A stretch of 43,315 bases of DNA from Streptosporangiaceae bacterium (GTDB lineage Bacteria; Actinomycetota; Actinomycetes; Streptosporangiales; Streptosporangiaceae), in the NCBI GenBank assembly GCA_019245115.1, contig JAFARZ010000250.1, positions 1 through 43,315 of the forward strand, given 5' to 3'. Shown here piece after piece: positions 24,335 to 32,179 of the stretch; the first letter of the stretch is position 1; every line of letters starts with the position of its first letter. The notes under the pieces are model-generated. The model was not told where the DNA came from and made no database searches. It was given only the letters and a program-made list of their open reading frames with translations. The position numbers and the translations under genes were made by a program.

Positions 24335-25201
24335 GTGTACCGGTCGGTGCTGTTCGTCCCGGGCCATAAGCCGGACTGGGCGCCCAAGGCGCTCAAGGCC
24401 GGCCCGGACGCGATCGTGCTCGACCTGGAGGACTCCGTCCCCGACGGCGAGAAACACAACGCGCGGGACATGGTGCGCCAGACCATCGGCACGCTGCGCG
24501 CGCACGATGAGAAGACCGGCATCTTCGTCCGCGTGAACAGCCTGGCCACCCGGCTGACCGGCGCCGATCTCGAGGCGGTGGTAACGCCCGGACTGACCGG
24601 CGTCTTCGCGCCCAAGGTGTCGTCCGCGACCGACGTGCTGAAGCTGGATGCTTTGCTCGACCACTTCGAGATCCGCAACGGCGCAGAGGGGCTGCGGTAC
24701 ATCATCCCGGTGGAGACCGTGCCGGCCATCCACAACTGCCGCGAGATCGCCGCGGCCTCGCCGCGCGTGGCGGCCATGATCGGGCCGACCGCCGAGCATG
24801 CCGACATCGCCCGCGAGGTGGGGTTCGAATGGACCCCGGGCGGCCTGGAGACGCTGTACCTGCGCAGCCGGGTGCTACTGGCCTGTCGCGAGGCGGGTAT
24901 TCATCCGCTGACCGCGCTGTGGGAACGCGTGGATGACCTGGACGGTCTGCGGGAGTTCGCCCGGCAGGGCCGCGGGCTCGGCTTCCGTGGCATGATCGCC
25001 ATCCACCCCTCGCATGTGCCGGTGATCAACGAGGTATTCACCCCGTCGGCGGCGGAGACGGAGTTCTACCGGGGCCTGGTCGCCGCCTACGAGCAGGCGG
25101 CGCGGACCGGCTCGGGAGCTGTGCGCTACCGCGGGCTTCACATCGACAGAGCGCACTATGACAAGGCTCGGCGGTGGCTGGTGGAGGTTAACGAACTTTG
25201 A
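24335..25201 (+). CDS. CitE-like HpcH/HpaI family CoA-ester lyase
   Basis: This 288-residue TIM-barrel protein belongs to the citrate lyase beta / malyl-CoA lyase group: RSVLFVPGHKPDW at the start, DAIVLDLEDSVPDGEK with Mg-binding acids, FVRVNSL, YIIPVETVPAI, and GFRGMIAIHPSHVPVINEVFTPS near the end. Such enzymes cleave or join beta-hydroxyacyl-CoA thioesters, releasing acetyl-CoA, glyoxylate or similar. GTG start 24335, 3 bases after the dehydrogenase stop with AAAGGCGG upstream. The stop overlaps the CoA-transferase start. It probably performs the last C-C cleavage in the pathway encoded by this operon. Confidence 0.92.
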   Translation: MYRSVLFVPGHKPDWAPKALKAGPDAIVLDLEDSVPDGEKHNARDMVRQTIGTLRAHDEKTGIFVRVNSLATRLTGADLEAVVTPGLTGVFAPKVSSATDVLKLDALLDHFEIRNGAEGLRYIIPVETVPAIHNCREIAAASPRVAAMIGPTAEHADIAREVGFEWTPGGLETLYLRSRVLLACREAGIHPLTALWERVDDLDGLREFARQGRGLGFRGMIAIHPSHVPVINEVFTPSAAETEFYRGLVAAYEQAARTGSGAVRYRGLHIDRAHYDKARRWLVEVNEL

Positions 25202-26445
25202 AACGAACGGCGACCGGCCCCCTGGCCGGCATCACGGTCCTGGAACTTGGCACCATGTACGCCGCACCGACGGCTGGACGGATGCTGCGTGACTTCGGAG
25301 CGCGGGTGACCAAGGTCGAGGATCCCGCCACCGGCGACTACGCACGCCACTGGACGCCACACAAGGATGGCCTGTCGCTGGGCTTCGCCCGGCTCAACGC
25401 GGGAAAGCAGTCCGTCGGCATCGACCTGCGCCAGCCAGACGGACGGGACCTCGTGCGCCGCCTGGCCGCGACCGTCGACGTCGTCCTGGAGTCGTTCCGG
25501 CCGGGCCGGCTGGAAAGCTGGGGCCTGGGCTATGAGGTGCTCGCCGAGCGCAACCCGGGGCTGATCCTGACGCGGATATCCGGTTTCGGCCAGACCGGCC
25601 CGTACCGCGAACGGCCGGGCTTCGGCACCGTCGCGGAAACGGCCAGCGGCTTCGCGTTCATCAACGGATGGCCGGACACCCCGCCGACGTCACCGCCGTT
25701 CGGCTTCGCCGACTCGATCGCCGGTATCTCGGCGGCAATGGGCACCGCGATGGCGCTGTACCGCCGGGACCGTACCGGAACCGGCGATGTCATCGACGTG
25801 GCGCTGTACGAACCGCTGATGTTCATCGTCGGGGACATGATCTTGAAGTACGCGACGCTGGGCGAGGTGCAGGGGCGCGTCGGCAACGGCACCGGATCCG
25901 CGTCGCCGCGCGGGATCTACCAGGCGGCGGACGGCGCCTGGCTGTCGATCGCCGCGTCGAACGAAGTCATCGCCCGGCGGCTGTTCCGGGCCATGGGACG
26001 CCCTGAGCTCAGCAACGACCCCCGGTTCGCCACCAACCAGGTGAGGATGGCGAACAACGACGCCATCCAGTACGAGGTGAGGAGCTGGGTCGCGGGCCGG
26101 CCAAGGGCCGAGGTGCTGAAGATCCTCGACGAGTTCGAGGTGGTGTCGGCGCCGGTGAACGACGCGCGGGACATCGTGAGCGACCCGCACTTCGTCGAGC
26201 GCACGCTGGTGAACCTGGTCGGGAGCGAGGTACTCGGTCCCACGGTGATGCCAGGACCGGTGCTCCACATGGGTTCCTTTACCGGACCGGCCTACGACGG
26301 CGTCCCCGCGATAGGCGAGCACACCGAGTCGGTTCTCGCCGGGGCGCTGGAACTGACGCCGACCGAACTGGCGGACCTGAGCGAGCGCGGCATCATCGCT
26401 TCGGACGGGCCAGGACCAGGGCCGGCAGCATCAGCGCCGCGGTGA
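25198..26445 (+). CDS. CaiB/BaiF (class III) CoA-transferase
   Basis: A single-domain, 415-residue class III CoA-transferase: LAGITVLELGTMYAAPTAGRMLRDFGARVTKVEDP, then INGWPDTPPTSPPFGFADSIAG and IDVALYEPLMF with Glu at the catalytic acid position. It moves CoA from a donor thioester to a free acid. It starts with TTG at 25198, overlapping the lyase stop (TTGA), with GGAGG about 11 bases upstream. Homologues normally end near LSERGII; here about 14 extra residues (SDGPGPGPAASAPR) are read from DNA antisense to a decayed MFS gene, so the original stop was probably lost. It is last in the operon. Confidence 0.92.
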   Translation: MKRTATGPLAGITVLELGTMYAAPTAGRMLRDFGARVTKVEDPATGDYARHWTPHKDGLSLGFARLNAGKQSVGIDLRQPDGRDLVRRLAATVDVVLESFRPGRLESWGLGYEVLAERNPGLILTRISGFGQTGPYRERPGFGTVAETASGFAFINGWPDTPPTSPPFGFADSIAGISAAMGTAMALYRRDRTGTGDVIDVALYEPLMFIVGDMILKYATLGEVQGRVGNGTGSASPRGIYQAADGAWLSIAASNEVIARRLFRAMGRPELSNDPRFATNQVRMANNDAIQYEVRSWVAGRPRAEVLKILDEFEVVSAPVNDARDIVSDPHFVERTLVNLVGSEVLGPTVMPGPVLHMGSFTGPAYDGVPAIGEHTESVLAGALELTPTELADLSERGIIASDGPGPGPAASAPR

Positions 26446-26622
26446 GCAGGAACGTGCCGGGGTAGCCGAGGTGCCCGGTCGCCAGGCCCATGCCGACCGC
26501 GCCCGCGCCCATGCCCGCGTCGTAGGCCGCGTTCCCGCCGCGGGCTGGGCGAACAACGCGAGCGTGACCACACCGGCCGCGCCGTACGGCCGGAACATCG
26601 GGGCAAAGGCTGCAGTAGTCAT
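26393..26622 (-). pseudogene. MFS transporter C-terminal remnant, frameshifted
   Basis: On the minus strand, ATG at 26622 opens a frame (MTTAAFAPMFRPYGAAGVVTLALFAQP). A one-base shift near 26540 then leads to GGNAAYDAGMGAGAVGMG and ATGHLGYPGTFLLTAALMLPALVLARPKR, ending at a TGA at 26393-26395. The second part is a typical last two helices of a major facilitator transporter. Most of the gene is missing. Its 3' end overlaps the CoA-transferase tail by 53 bases. Confidence 0.65.
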
Positions 26623-26691
26623 GCTCCGACGCTACGGGTCAGCCGGCCTCCCGGTAAGGGCCGGTTTGATGCCGCTGGAGTGGTCCAGTTG

Positions 26692-28002
26692 CTAGCGGAG
26701 CAAGCGGAGCGGGATGGCGTTGGCCATCGCCTCATAGCCGAGATCCCCCGGATGGAGGTTGTCACCGCTGTTGTAGGGCGGGTTCAGATACAGCGGGTCG
26801 GCCGGGTCCTGGGTGGCGGCCGAGAAGTCGATCACCGCGTCGAACGCATGGCTGGCGCTGATCCACGCGTTGACCTGCTGGCGGAGGTCCTCGCCGTGCG
26901 CTGTGCCGTAGTAGCCGCCGTAACCGGCGTTCGAACCCCCGAACGGGGTGAGTGTGCCGGCGAAGATCTTCACGCCGTGGGCGTGGGCCATGGCGATCAG
27001 CTCGCGGTAGCCGGCCTCGATCTGGGCCGCGGTCACCCCGGGGTTGTCGGGTGTGTAGCACCCGGTGTCCGGCTCGCCGCTGAAGCCGATGTCGTTGATG
27101 CCCTCGAGCAGGATGACGTCCTTCACGCCCGGCTGGGACAGGGCGTCCCGGGCGAACCTGGTCTCGGCGCTCACACCGAAGCACGCGGAGGGGGACAGGA
27201 TGCGGTTGCCGCTGATGCCTTCGTCCACTACGGCCGGGGCCCGGCCGCCGAAGGCGGCCTGGAGACGGCGGGCCAGGTAGTTGGGCCAGCGGGCGTTGGC
27301 GCCGGCCTGCGACTGGTAGCCATCGGTTATCGAGTCGCCGAAGGCCACCACTGTGCCCGGGGTCCGCGGGGCGTGCGTAACGAGGCCGTCGACGAAGTCC
27401 CAGGACGAAGTGGTCGTGGTGAACGCGGTGGCGGCCGGGTCGGCGGCGTGGTCGCCGGAGGCCACGTAACCGGTCTGCTGGGCGTCTTGATGGTAGGTGG
27501 CCGGGCCGGTGGACGTGGGCAGGTACAGGCTTATCGCCAGCTCGGTAAGCGGCGCCACCGTCATCGGCACCGGGTCGCTCAGCACCTCGGCGCCGGCCGG
27601 GACGCTTGTCGACGTCTTGCCGTCGAAGGTCACCGCGTGGCTGGTGTCCGGGGCGAGCTGCGCTCCGGTGAGGACCAGTCCGACGCTGACCGCGCCGACC
27701 GTCAGCGGCGACGCGCCGAAGGCGTTGCTCACCCGCACCCGGAACGCGTCGCCGCCCACGCTGGTGTAGACGATGTTGCGCACCGTCTGGTCGGTGAACC
27801 CGGCCTCGGCCTGGGCCGATATGAGCGCGGTGGGCGCCATAGGACTGGCCGCCCACGACGCCACCCACCCGGAGCTGCCGGCTGTTCCGGGAGAGGCCGC
27901 GGCGGCGGTGTGGGTGGGCAGAAGTGTCACGGCACCGATGGCAAGAGCGGCGACGCCGAGGATCGCGGTCGCCCTTCGGGATAGATCCATAACCGGTCCC
28001 AT
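26692..28002 (-). CDS. Secreted SGNH/GDSL-family hydrolase
   Basis: The 436-residue protein has a Sec signal (hydrophobic residues about 12-35, Ala-rich cleavage zone) and an SGNH hydrolase domain: block I GDSITDGY (Ser nucleophile), block II GISGN, block III EGINDIG, block V DNLHPGDLGY with the Asp and His. An N-terminal beta-rich part (about 45-205) precedes the catalytic domain, as in other actinobacterial secreted SGNH esterases. It probably deacetylates or de-esterifies extracellular polysaccharide or lipid. ATG 28002 or 27990. It stands alone; the 67-base gap to the MOSC gene upstream has an A/T-rich stretch (about 28010-28040) suited to a promoter. Confidence 0.93.
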   Translation of the reverse strand: MGPVMDLSRRATAILGVAALAIGAVTLLPTHTAAAASPGTAGSSGWVASWAASPMAPTALISAQAEAGFTDQTVRNIVYTSVGGDAFRVRVSNAFGASPLTVGAVSVGLVLTGAQLAPDTSHAVTFDGKTSTSVPAGAEVLSDPVPMTVAPLTELAISLYLPTSTGPATYHQDAQQTGYVASGDHAADPAATAFTTTTSSWDFVDGLVTHAPRTPGTVVAFGDSITDGYQSQAGANARWPNYLARRLQAAFGGRAPAVVDEGISGNRILSPSACFGVSAETRFARDALSQPGVKDVILLEGINDIGFSGEPDTGCYTPDNPGVTAAQIEAGYRELIAMAHAHGVKIFAGTLTPFGGSNAGYGGYYGTAHGEDLRQQVNAWISASHAFDAVIDFSAATQDPADPLYLNPPYNSGDNLHPGDLGYEAMANAIPLRLLR

Positions 28003-28069
28003 CGATCAGAAGTAAACGTAATCAAACGCATCGATTGTTGCTCACGATGGGCGACTGTCAAGGGGTGCG

Positions 28070-29803
28070 CTACATGTCCAGGACGATGTCGGTGTCAGGC
28101 TGGGCGCAGCAGATGAGCACCTGCCCGTCGGCCGGAGGTTCCAGCGGGTCCGGTGAGTAGGAGACCTCGCCGGACAGCAGCGGTGTGACGCAGGTGTGGC
28201 AGACGCCGGTGCGGCAGCTCCACCGGGTGGAGATATCGCAGGCATCGGCCAGTTCCAGCACGCTCCTCCTGCTGGTCTGGAACGGCGCGGAGATGCCGCT
28301 GCGAACGAAAGTTACCAGCGGCCCGGTCCCGGGCGGGCCGGGCGGCTGGTGCGGCGGTCGGCCGGCCTGCCCGGTCGGCCCGCTGACCCCGGGGGTTACC
28401 GACGCGAGCGCTCCGAACAGCTCGGTGTGGATGCGACCCGGATCGATCCCCACCGCGGTGAGGGCGTCGGTCATGTCGGTCATGAACGAGGCCGGCCCGC
28501 AGACGTAGGCGGTGGCGGTGGCGGTGGCCGGGATGGTCAACCCGATGAGCTTGTCCTTGGTGAGGCGCCCGGCCGCAGCACTGTAGAACACGTGCTCGCG
28601 GGCGTGCGGCAGCGTGGCGAGCAGGCCGTGCGCTTCGGCGGCCAGCGGATGCTCCCGCGGGCTGCGGGCGCTGTGGATCCACCACACCTCCCGCTCGCTG
28701 CGCCGGTCCGCGAGCTCGTGCAGCATGGACAGCACCGGGGTGAGGCCGATCCCGGCCGAGATGAAGACGACCGGACCGTCGCTGTCGGCGTCGCCGAGGA
28801 TGAAGTCGCCGCGGGGCGCGGCGGCGTCCAGGACCGTGCCCGGTCGTAGTTCCGTGGTCAGGTAGCTGCTCGCGGTGCCGCGCGGTTCGTGCTTGACGCT
28901 GATCCGGTAGGTTCCGGCTCCGGGCGCGGAGGACAGCGAGTAGCTGCGGACCGGGATGCGCGTGCCGGTGCCTGGAATCCGCAGCGTGAGGTACTGGCCG
29001 GCCCGGGCGGCTGGGAGCGCGGCGCCGTCCGGGGCGGCCAGGTAGATCGAGGACACCGTCTCGCTTTCCGGGACAACCCTGGTGACCCGCAGCCCGCGGA
29101 AACCGGCCCAGGCCGGCGCCGCATCCGTGGCGGTCTCGGCACTGAATTGGCCTGGGCCTCCGGCCGCGGCGAGCAGGTCGCGGAACGAGCCCTGCCAGCC
29201 GGGGCTCAGCGCGGGGATGCCCAGGGCGGCGCGCAGCTTGGCGGGGTCGCGGCCGGGGAGATAGAGCAGCGCGTCGGTATCGGCCACCGTCAGTTCGCCG
29301 GGGCCGGTACCGGTCTTGACGATCTGGTCTCCGGCCTGGATGTGTCCCTCGCGAATGACGCGCATGTAGAAACCGGGCCGGTGGTGGCTGACCAGCAGCG
29401 CGGGAAGCTCCGGCTCACCGAGGCGCAGTCCGACCCGGTAACAGGTGACCCGCGGCTGGGTGACCTCGAACTCCGCCTCCCCGATGCGGTACCGGTCGCC
29501 TATGCACACCTCGTCGTCAGGCAGGCCATCGACGGTGAGGTTCTCTCCGAACTGGCCGTAGCTGAAGTCGTCGCGCCCGAACTGCCGCTCCCAGTGGTGA
29601 TAGGAGTCGATCTGATAGACCAGCACCGCGCGCTGCTCGCCGCCGTGGCCGTTGCGGTCACCCTGGCCGTCGCCGTCGATGTTCAGCCGGCGGACCATCG
29701 CCGGGCCCGGCACCGGATGTTTCCAGATCCCGGTGTGGACCGTCTTGCCCTGCCAGGACACGTCTTTCGGCATGCCCACGTTCACCGACAGCAGCGACAC
29801 CAT
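28070..29803 (-). CDS. MOSC domain fused to ferredoxin-type FAD/NAD reductase and [2Fe-2S] domain
   Basis: This 577-residue protein has an N-terminal MOSC domain (about 30-165; HGGEQRAVLVY, FGENLTVDGL, conserved Cys in QPRVTCYRVG) that in its family binds a molybdenum-cofactor sulfur. It is followed by a ferredoxin-reductase FAD domain (RSYSLSS), an NAD domain (VVFISAGIGLTPVLSML, YVCGP), a Pro/Gly-rich linker, and a plant-type [2Fe-2S] domain with SCRTGVCHTC and a later LICC. The order resembles YiiM-like proteins joined to a reductase. A role in reducing hydroxylated N-compounds or another Mo-dependent reduction is possible. The linker before the FAD domain contains the recurring GPGQF motif. 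It is divergent from a CGNR regulator 70 bases away. Confidence 0.92.
   Translation of the reverse strand: MVSLLSVNVGMPKDVSWQGKTVHTGIWKHPVPGPAMVRRLNIDGDGQGDRNGHGGEQRAVLVYQIDSYHHWERQFGRDDFSYGQFGENLTVDGLPDDEVCIGDRYRIGEAEFEVTQPRVTCYRVGLRLGEPELPALLVSHHRPGFYMRVIREGHIQAGDQIVKTGTGPGELTVADTDALLYLPGRDPAKLRAALGIPALSPGWQGSFRDLLAAAGGPGQFSAETATDAAPAWAGFRGLRVTRVVPESETVSSIYLAAPDGAALPAARAGQYLTLRIPGTGTRIPVRSYSLSSAPGAGTYRISVKHEPRGTASSYLTTELRPGTVLDAAAPRGDFILGDADSDGPVVFISAGIGLTPVLSMLHELADRRSEREVWWIHSARSPREHPLAAEAHGLLATLPHAREHVFYSAAAGRLTKDKLIGLTIPATATATAYVCGPASFMTDMTDALTAVGIDPGRIHTELFGALASVTPGVSGPTGQAGRPPHQPPGPPGTGPLVTFVRSGISAPFQTSRRSVLELADACDISTRWSCRTGVCHTCVTPLLSGEVSYSPDPLEPPADGQVLICCAQPDTDIVLDM
29143..29171. 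repeat. Copy of the GGCCGnAGGCCCAGGCCAAT motif in the MOSC gene
   Basis: The minus strand reads GGCCGGAGGCCCAGGCCAAT followed by TCA, encoding GPGQF. It matches the core of the esterase 30-bp units and the GNAT gene at 35775 in base sequence and reading frame, though the proteins are unrelated. Confidence 0.6.
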
Positions 29804-29873
29804 ACCGAAGATTGTAACCGCTAAAATGAGTTAGAGTGGTTAGGGGGGCGGAGATCTGGCCAGGGAGCAGGGG
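29804..29873. promoter_or_regulatory. Divergent promoter of the MOSC fusion and CGNR gene
   Basis: An interrupted dyad GTAACCGCTA ... TAGAGTGGTTA occupies about 29816-29842 and overlaps a -10-like TAAAAT (29822-29827). It is a likely operator for the adjacent CGNR-type regulator. Confidence 0.4.
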
Positions 29874-30389
29874 ATGGCAGAGACGGTGCCTGACGAGGAC
29901 TTCCTGCTTACGATGCTAAATAGCACCCCGGTCATCGACGGGGTGCCGACCGACGACTTCGCCGACACCGGCCGTGCCCGCGCGTGGCTGGCCAGCATCG
30001 GCGGACTCGGCACCGATACCGAACTGCGGCACGTGCTGGACGTCCGGCAGGCGCTGCAGGCGGTGGTGCGCGGTGAGCGGTCTCCGGAGGTCCTCACGCC
30101 AGTGCTGCGCGGCGTGACACGCGTCCCGGCGATAACGGACGGCCAGATCAGCTGGACGCTCATCGTCCCCCCGGAACGCGAGCCGGCGGTGCGGGCCGTC
30201 CTGGCCTGGGACGCGCTCGCCAGGCACAGCCCGGGCCGGCTACGCCCGTGCGCGAACGACGAATGCCGGTTGTTCCTCATCGACCACAGCAAAGCCGGCA
30301 CCGCACGGTGGTGCTCGATGGCCGCCTGCGGCAACCGCATGAAAGCCCGCCGCCACTACCAGCGGGCCCGGAACACCATCCCGCCCTGA
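29874..30389 (+). CDS. CGNR zinc-finger / ABATE-domain regulator
   Basis: The 171-residue protein has an N-terminal ABATE domain (about 1-115; stress-related ligand domain, LLTMLNSTPVIDG, VLDVRQALQAVVRGE) and a complete C-terminal CGNR zinc finger: CANDEC, RWCSMAACGNRMKARRHYQR with four cysteines. Such proteins are thought to be transcription regulators. It is divergent from the MOSC-reductase gene, its most likely target. The ATG at 29874 follows AGGGAGCAGGGG. Confidence 0.9.
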   Translation: MAETVPDEDFLLTMLNSTPVIDGVPTDDFADTGRARAWLASIGGLGTDTELRHVLDVRQALQAVVRGERSPEVLTPVLRGVTRVPAITDGQISWTLIVPPEREPAVRAVLAWDALARHSPGRLRPCANDECRLFLIDHSKAGTARWCSMAACGNRMKARRHYQRARNTIPP

Positions 30390-30508
30390 CCACACCGCTG
30401 CGGAGGTCTGTACCCGGACCGGTCATGCCGATGCCTTCGCCGCCGGGCTGGACTGTGGGAGGCTCATCACGGGCAACCACCGCCGTTCGCGATAAAAAGA
30501 GGTCGGAA

Positions 30509-30790
30509 GTGACCAGCGTTCTATTTCTCCCGGATCTGCATTATGACCGGCGAATATGGGCCGATATCCCGGCTGCCCTGGGCGGGGATTACGATATCGC
30601 GCATTACGACACGTACGCGCCCGGAGGCTGGATGAGCTCCGAAGCGTTCCTGGCTGATATCCGGCAACTGCTGCCCTCGGACGCGAGCACAGTGGTGGTG
30701 GCCGCGCTCGTATGCCAGGTCATCGGCGAGCACATCGAGGATCTCCTCGCCACGGCGATATCTGTGCTGCGCCGAATGCTTGCGCGCTGA
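30509..30790 (+). CDS. Short alpha/beta-hydrolase-like protein, probably truncated
   Basis: The 93-residue product begins like an alpha/beta hydrolase (SVLFLPDLHYDRRIWADIPAALGGDYDIAHYDTY) but ends before any nucleophile elbow (VVVAALVCQVIGEHIEDLL takes the place where AHSxGG would be expected). It is either a remnant of a hydrolase or a small protein of unknown role. GTG at 30509 has GAGG at 6-7 bases. It lies 49 bases before the universal stress gene. The gap 30390-30508 shows no clear signal. Confidence 0.5.
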   Translation: MTSVLFLPDLHYDRRIWADIPAALGGDYDIAHYDTYAPGGWMSSEAFLADIRQLLPSDASTVVVAALVCQVIGEHIEDLLATAISVLRRMLAR

Positions 30791-30839
30791 CGGGAGGCGG
30801 CTGCTGCCACGCGGGGCGCGGGGAATAACGTTTACCACC

Positions 30840-31298
30840 ATGAGCACTCCCACACCGCCCCCTGGGAACCTGCACCTCGTTGTCGGGTACGACGGGTCGC
30901 CACCCGCCATCCGCGCGCTCGACGCGGCGATCCGCCTGTTGTCGGGCCGGACCGGCCGCGTCGAAGTCGTGTATGTAGGCCACCTGTCCAGCACCGTCAT
31001 GCTTTCACCAGGTGCCGTAGCCGAGATGGAATCTGAATTCGGGGACCTAGCGCGGGATCTGCGCGCCGAGGTCGAGGAGAAGCTGCGCGACCAGCCGCAG
31101 CCATGGGACTTCCAGATGCGCCAGGGCCTCATCGCCGAGGAGCTGATCGCGGCGGCCGAGAGCATCCGCGACGCTCACCCCGAGGAGTCCGTGGTGATCG
31201 TGGTGGGCAGCTCATCCCATGCCACCCACCGCGTGGTCGGTTCGGTGGCCGTCAGCCTGGCCCGCCACTCGCCGGTGCCGCTGGTGGTGGTGCCCTGA
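30840..31298 (+). CDS. Universal stress protein family (UspA)
   Basis: A 152-residue single-domain Usp: N-terminal LVVGYDGSPPAIRALDAA, and the ATP-binding loop VGSSSHATHRVVGSVAVSLARHSPVPLVVVP at the end, in the G-2x-G-9x-G(S/T) pattern. It probably binds ATP and acts in stress or energy limitation. ATG 30840 with no strong ribosome site. The last 124 bases overlap, antisense, the 3' end of the membrane-protein gene on the other strand. Confidence 0.9.
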   Translation: MSTPTPPPGNLHLVVGYDGSPPAIRALDAAIRLLSGRTGRVEVVYVGHLSSTVMLSPGAVAEMESEFGDLARDLRAEVEEKLRDQPQPWDFQMRQGLIAEELIAAAESIRDAHPEESVVIVVGSSSHATHRVVGSVAVSLARHSPVPLVVVP

Positions 31299-32179
31299 CG
31301 CTGGGGCCAGCGCTGGGGCCAGTAAGCCGCCGCGAGCAGCGCGAGCAGCAGGCCGGAGTTCGGGTCGGTGGCGGTCCCGGCGAACATGGCGCCGAAGTTC
31401 TCGCCGACCAGCCAGATGGCCATGGCGACGACGACGGCCATGAGCACGATAGCGCGGCCCCACCGCGGCGGCAGGAAGATCCCGGCCGCGATGGTGGCCA
31501 GCACCAGCGCGAGAACGGCCGATGCGAGCGCGCCCTGGCCGGCCAGCACGGTAGCCGCGTCGCGGTCGAGTGAGGCCAGCCAGCCTGGCTCCCCGGACGC
31601 CATCCCGGCCACCATGTCAGGCAAGCCCCGGGGCGTGCGGTTGGCGCCCTGAATGGCGAACCAGGCCAGGCTCCCCCACAGCATCAGCCAGAGCAGGCGG
31701 GCACGCAGCGCGCCGACCGGGCGAGCCGCTTCGAACGCCTCGTCGCCTTGGGCGGGGACTCGGTCGGCCGGCCACAGGAGAACGGCGAGCAGGGCGTAGA
31801 TGATCACCGCGCCCGGCGCGCCGCTCGCGGGGTTCGCGGTGCCGTTGAGCACGCCCCCGAGGCCCTCACCGAGCCACCACACCGCGAGTGACCAGCCGAC
31901 CGAGGCCGCGAGCGCCGCCTTTAGCGTGCGGCGCCACGCTATGCCCGCCGCCAGGAACAGCTGTACGGTCGCGAACGTGGCGTTGGTCCAGGCGGGATGG
32001 GCCTCGATGATCCGCGCGGACCAGTTGATGGGATCGGCGACGATGGCCGGATTGCCGTGTGCGGTCGCGGCCAGCGATTGGCCGAACGCCTTGGTGAACA
32101 TGGTCGACTGGAGCTGAAGCAGGGCGTCCAGCAGCCAGACGGCGGCCAAGCCGAGCTGTAGCCGGCGGCGGGTCATCAC
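31175..32179 (-). CDS. Integral membrane protein of unknown function
   Basis: The 334-residue protein has about seven to eight hydrophobic segments (first at about 8-20; last near LLLALLAAAYWP). No family is certain; WLGEGLGG and WLVGENFGAMFAGTATDPN occur as two related motifs in the two halves, suggesting an internal duplication. The start overlaps the stop of the Met-rich membrane protein gene (GTGATG/TGATG), so the two are an operon and probably form one complex. The last 41 residues are encoded antisense to the universal stress gene and follow a 12-bp tandem repeat (31299-31322, giving WPQRWPQR). They are hydrophilic and probably arose by loss of the original stop. Confidence 0.75.
   Translation of the reverse strand: MMTRRRLQLGLAAVWLLDALLQLQSTMFTKAFGQSLAATAHGNPAIVADPINWSARIIEAHPAWTNATFATVQLFLAAGIAWRRTLKAALAASVGWSLAVWWLGEGLGGVLNGTANPASGAPGAVIIYALLAVLLWPADRVPAQGDEAFEAARPVGALRARLLWLMLWGSLAWFAIQGANRTPRGLPDMVAGMASGEPGWLASLDRDAATVLAGQGALASAVLALVLATIAAGIFLPPRWGRAIVLMAVVVAMAIWLVGENFGAMFAGTATDPNSGLLLALLAAAYWPQRWPQRQGTTTSGTGEWRARLTATEPTTRWVAWDELPTTITTDSSG

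Noticed and set aside
23123..24799. A 558-codon minus-strand frame and a 620-codon plus-strand frame at 21278-23140
   Set aside because: Both are antisense or off-frame to well supported genes (dehydrogenase, lyase, GntR, crotonase) and are rich in Arg, His and Gly without motifs.
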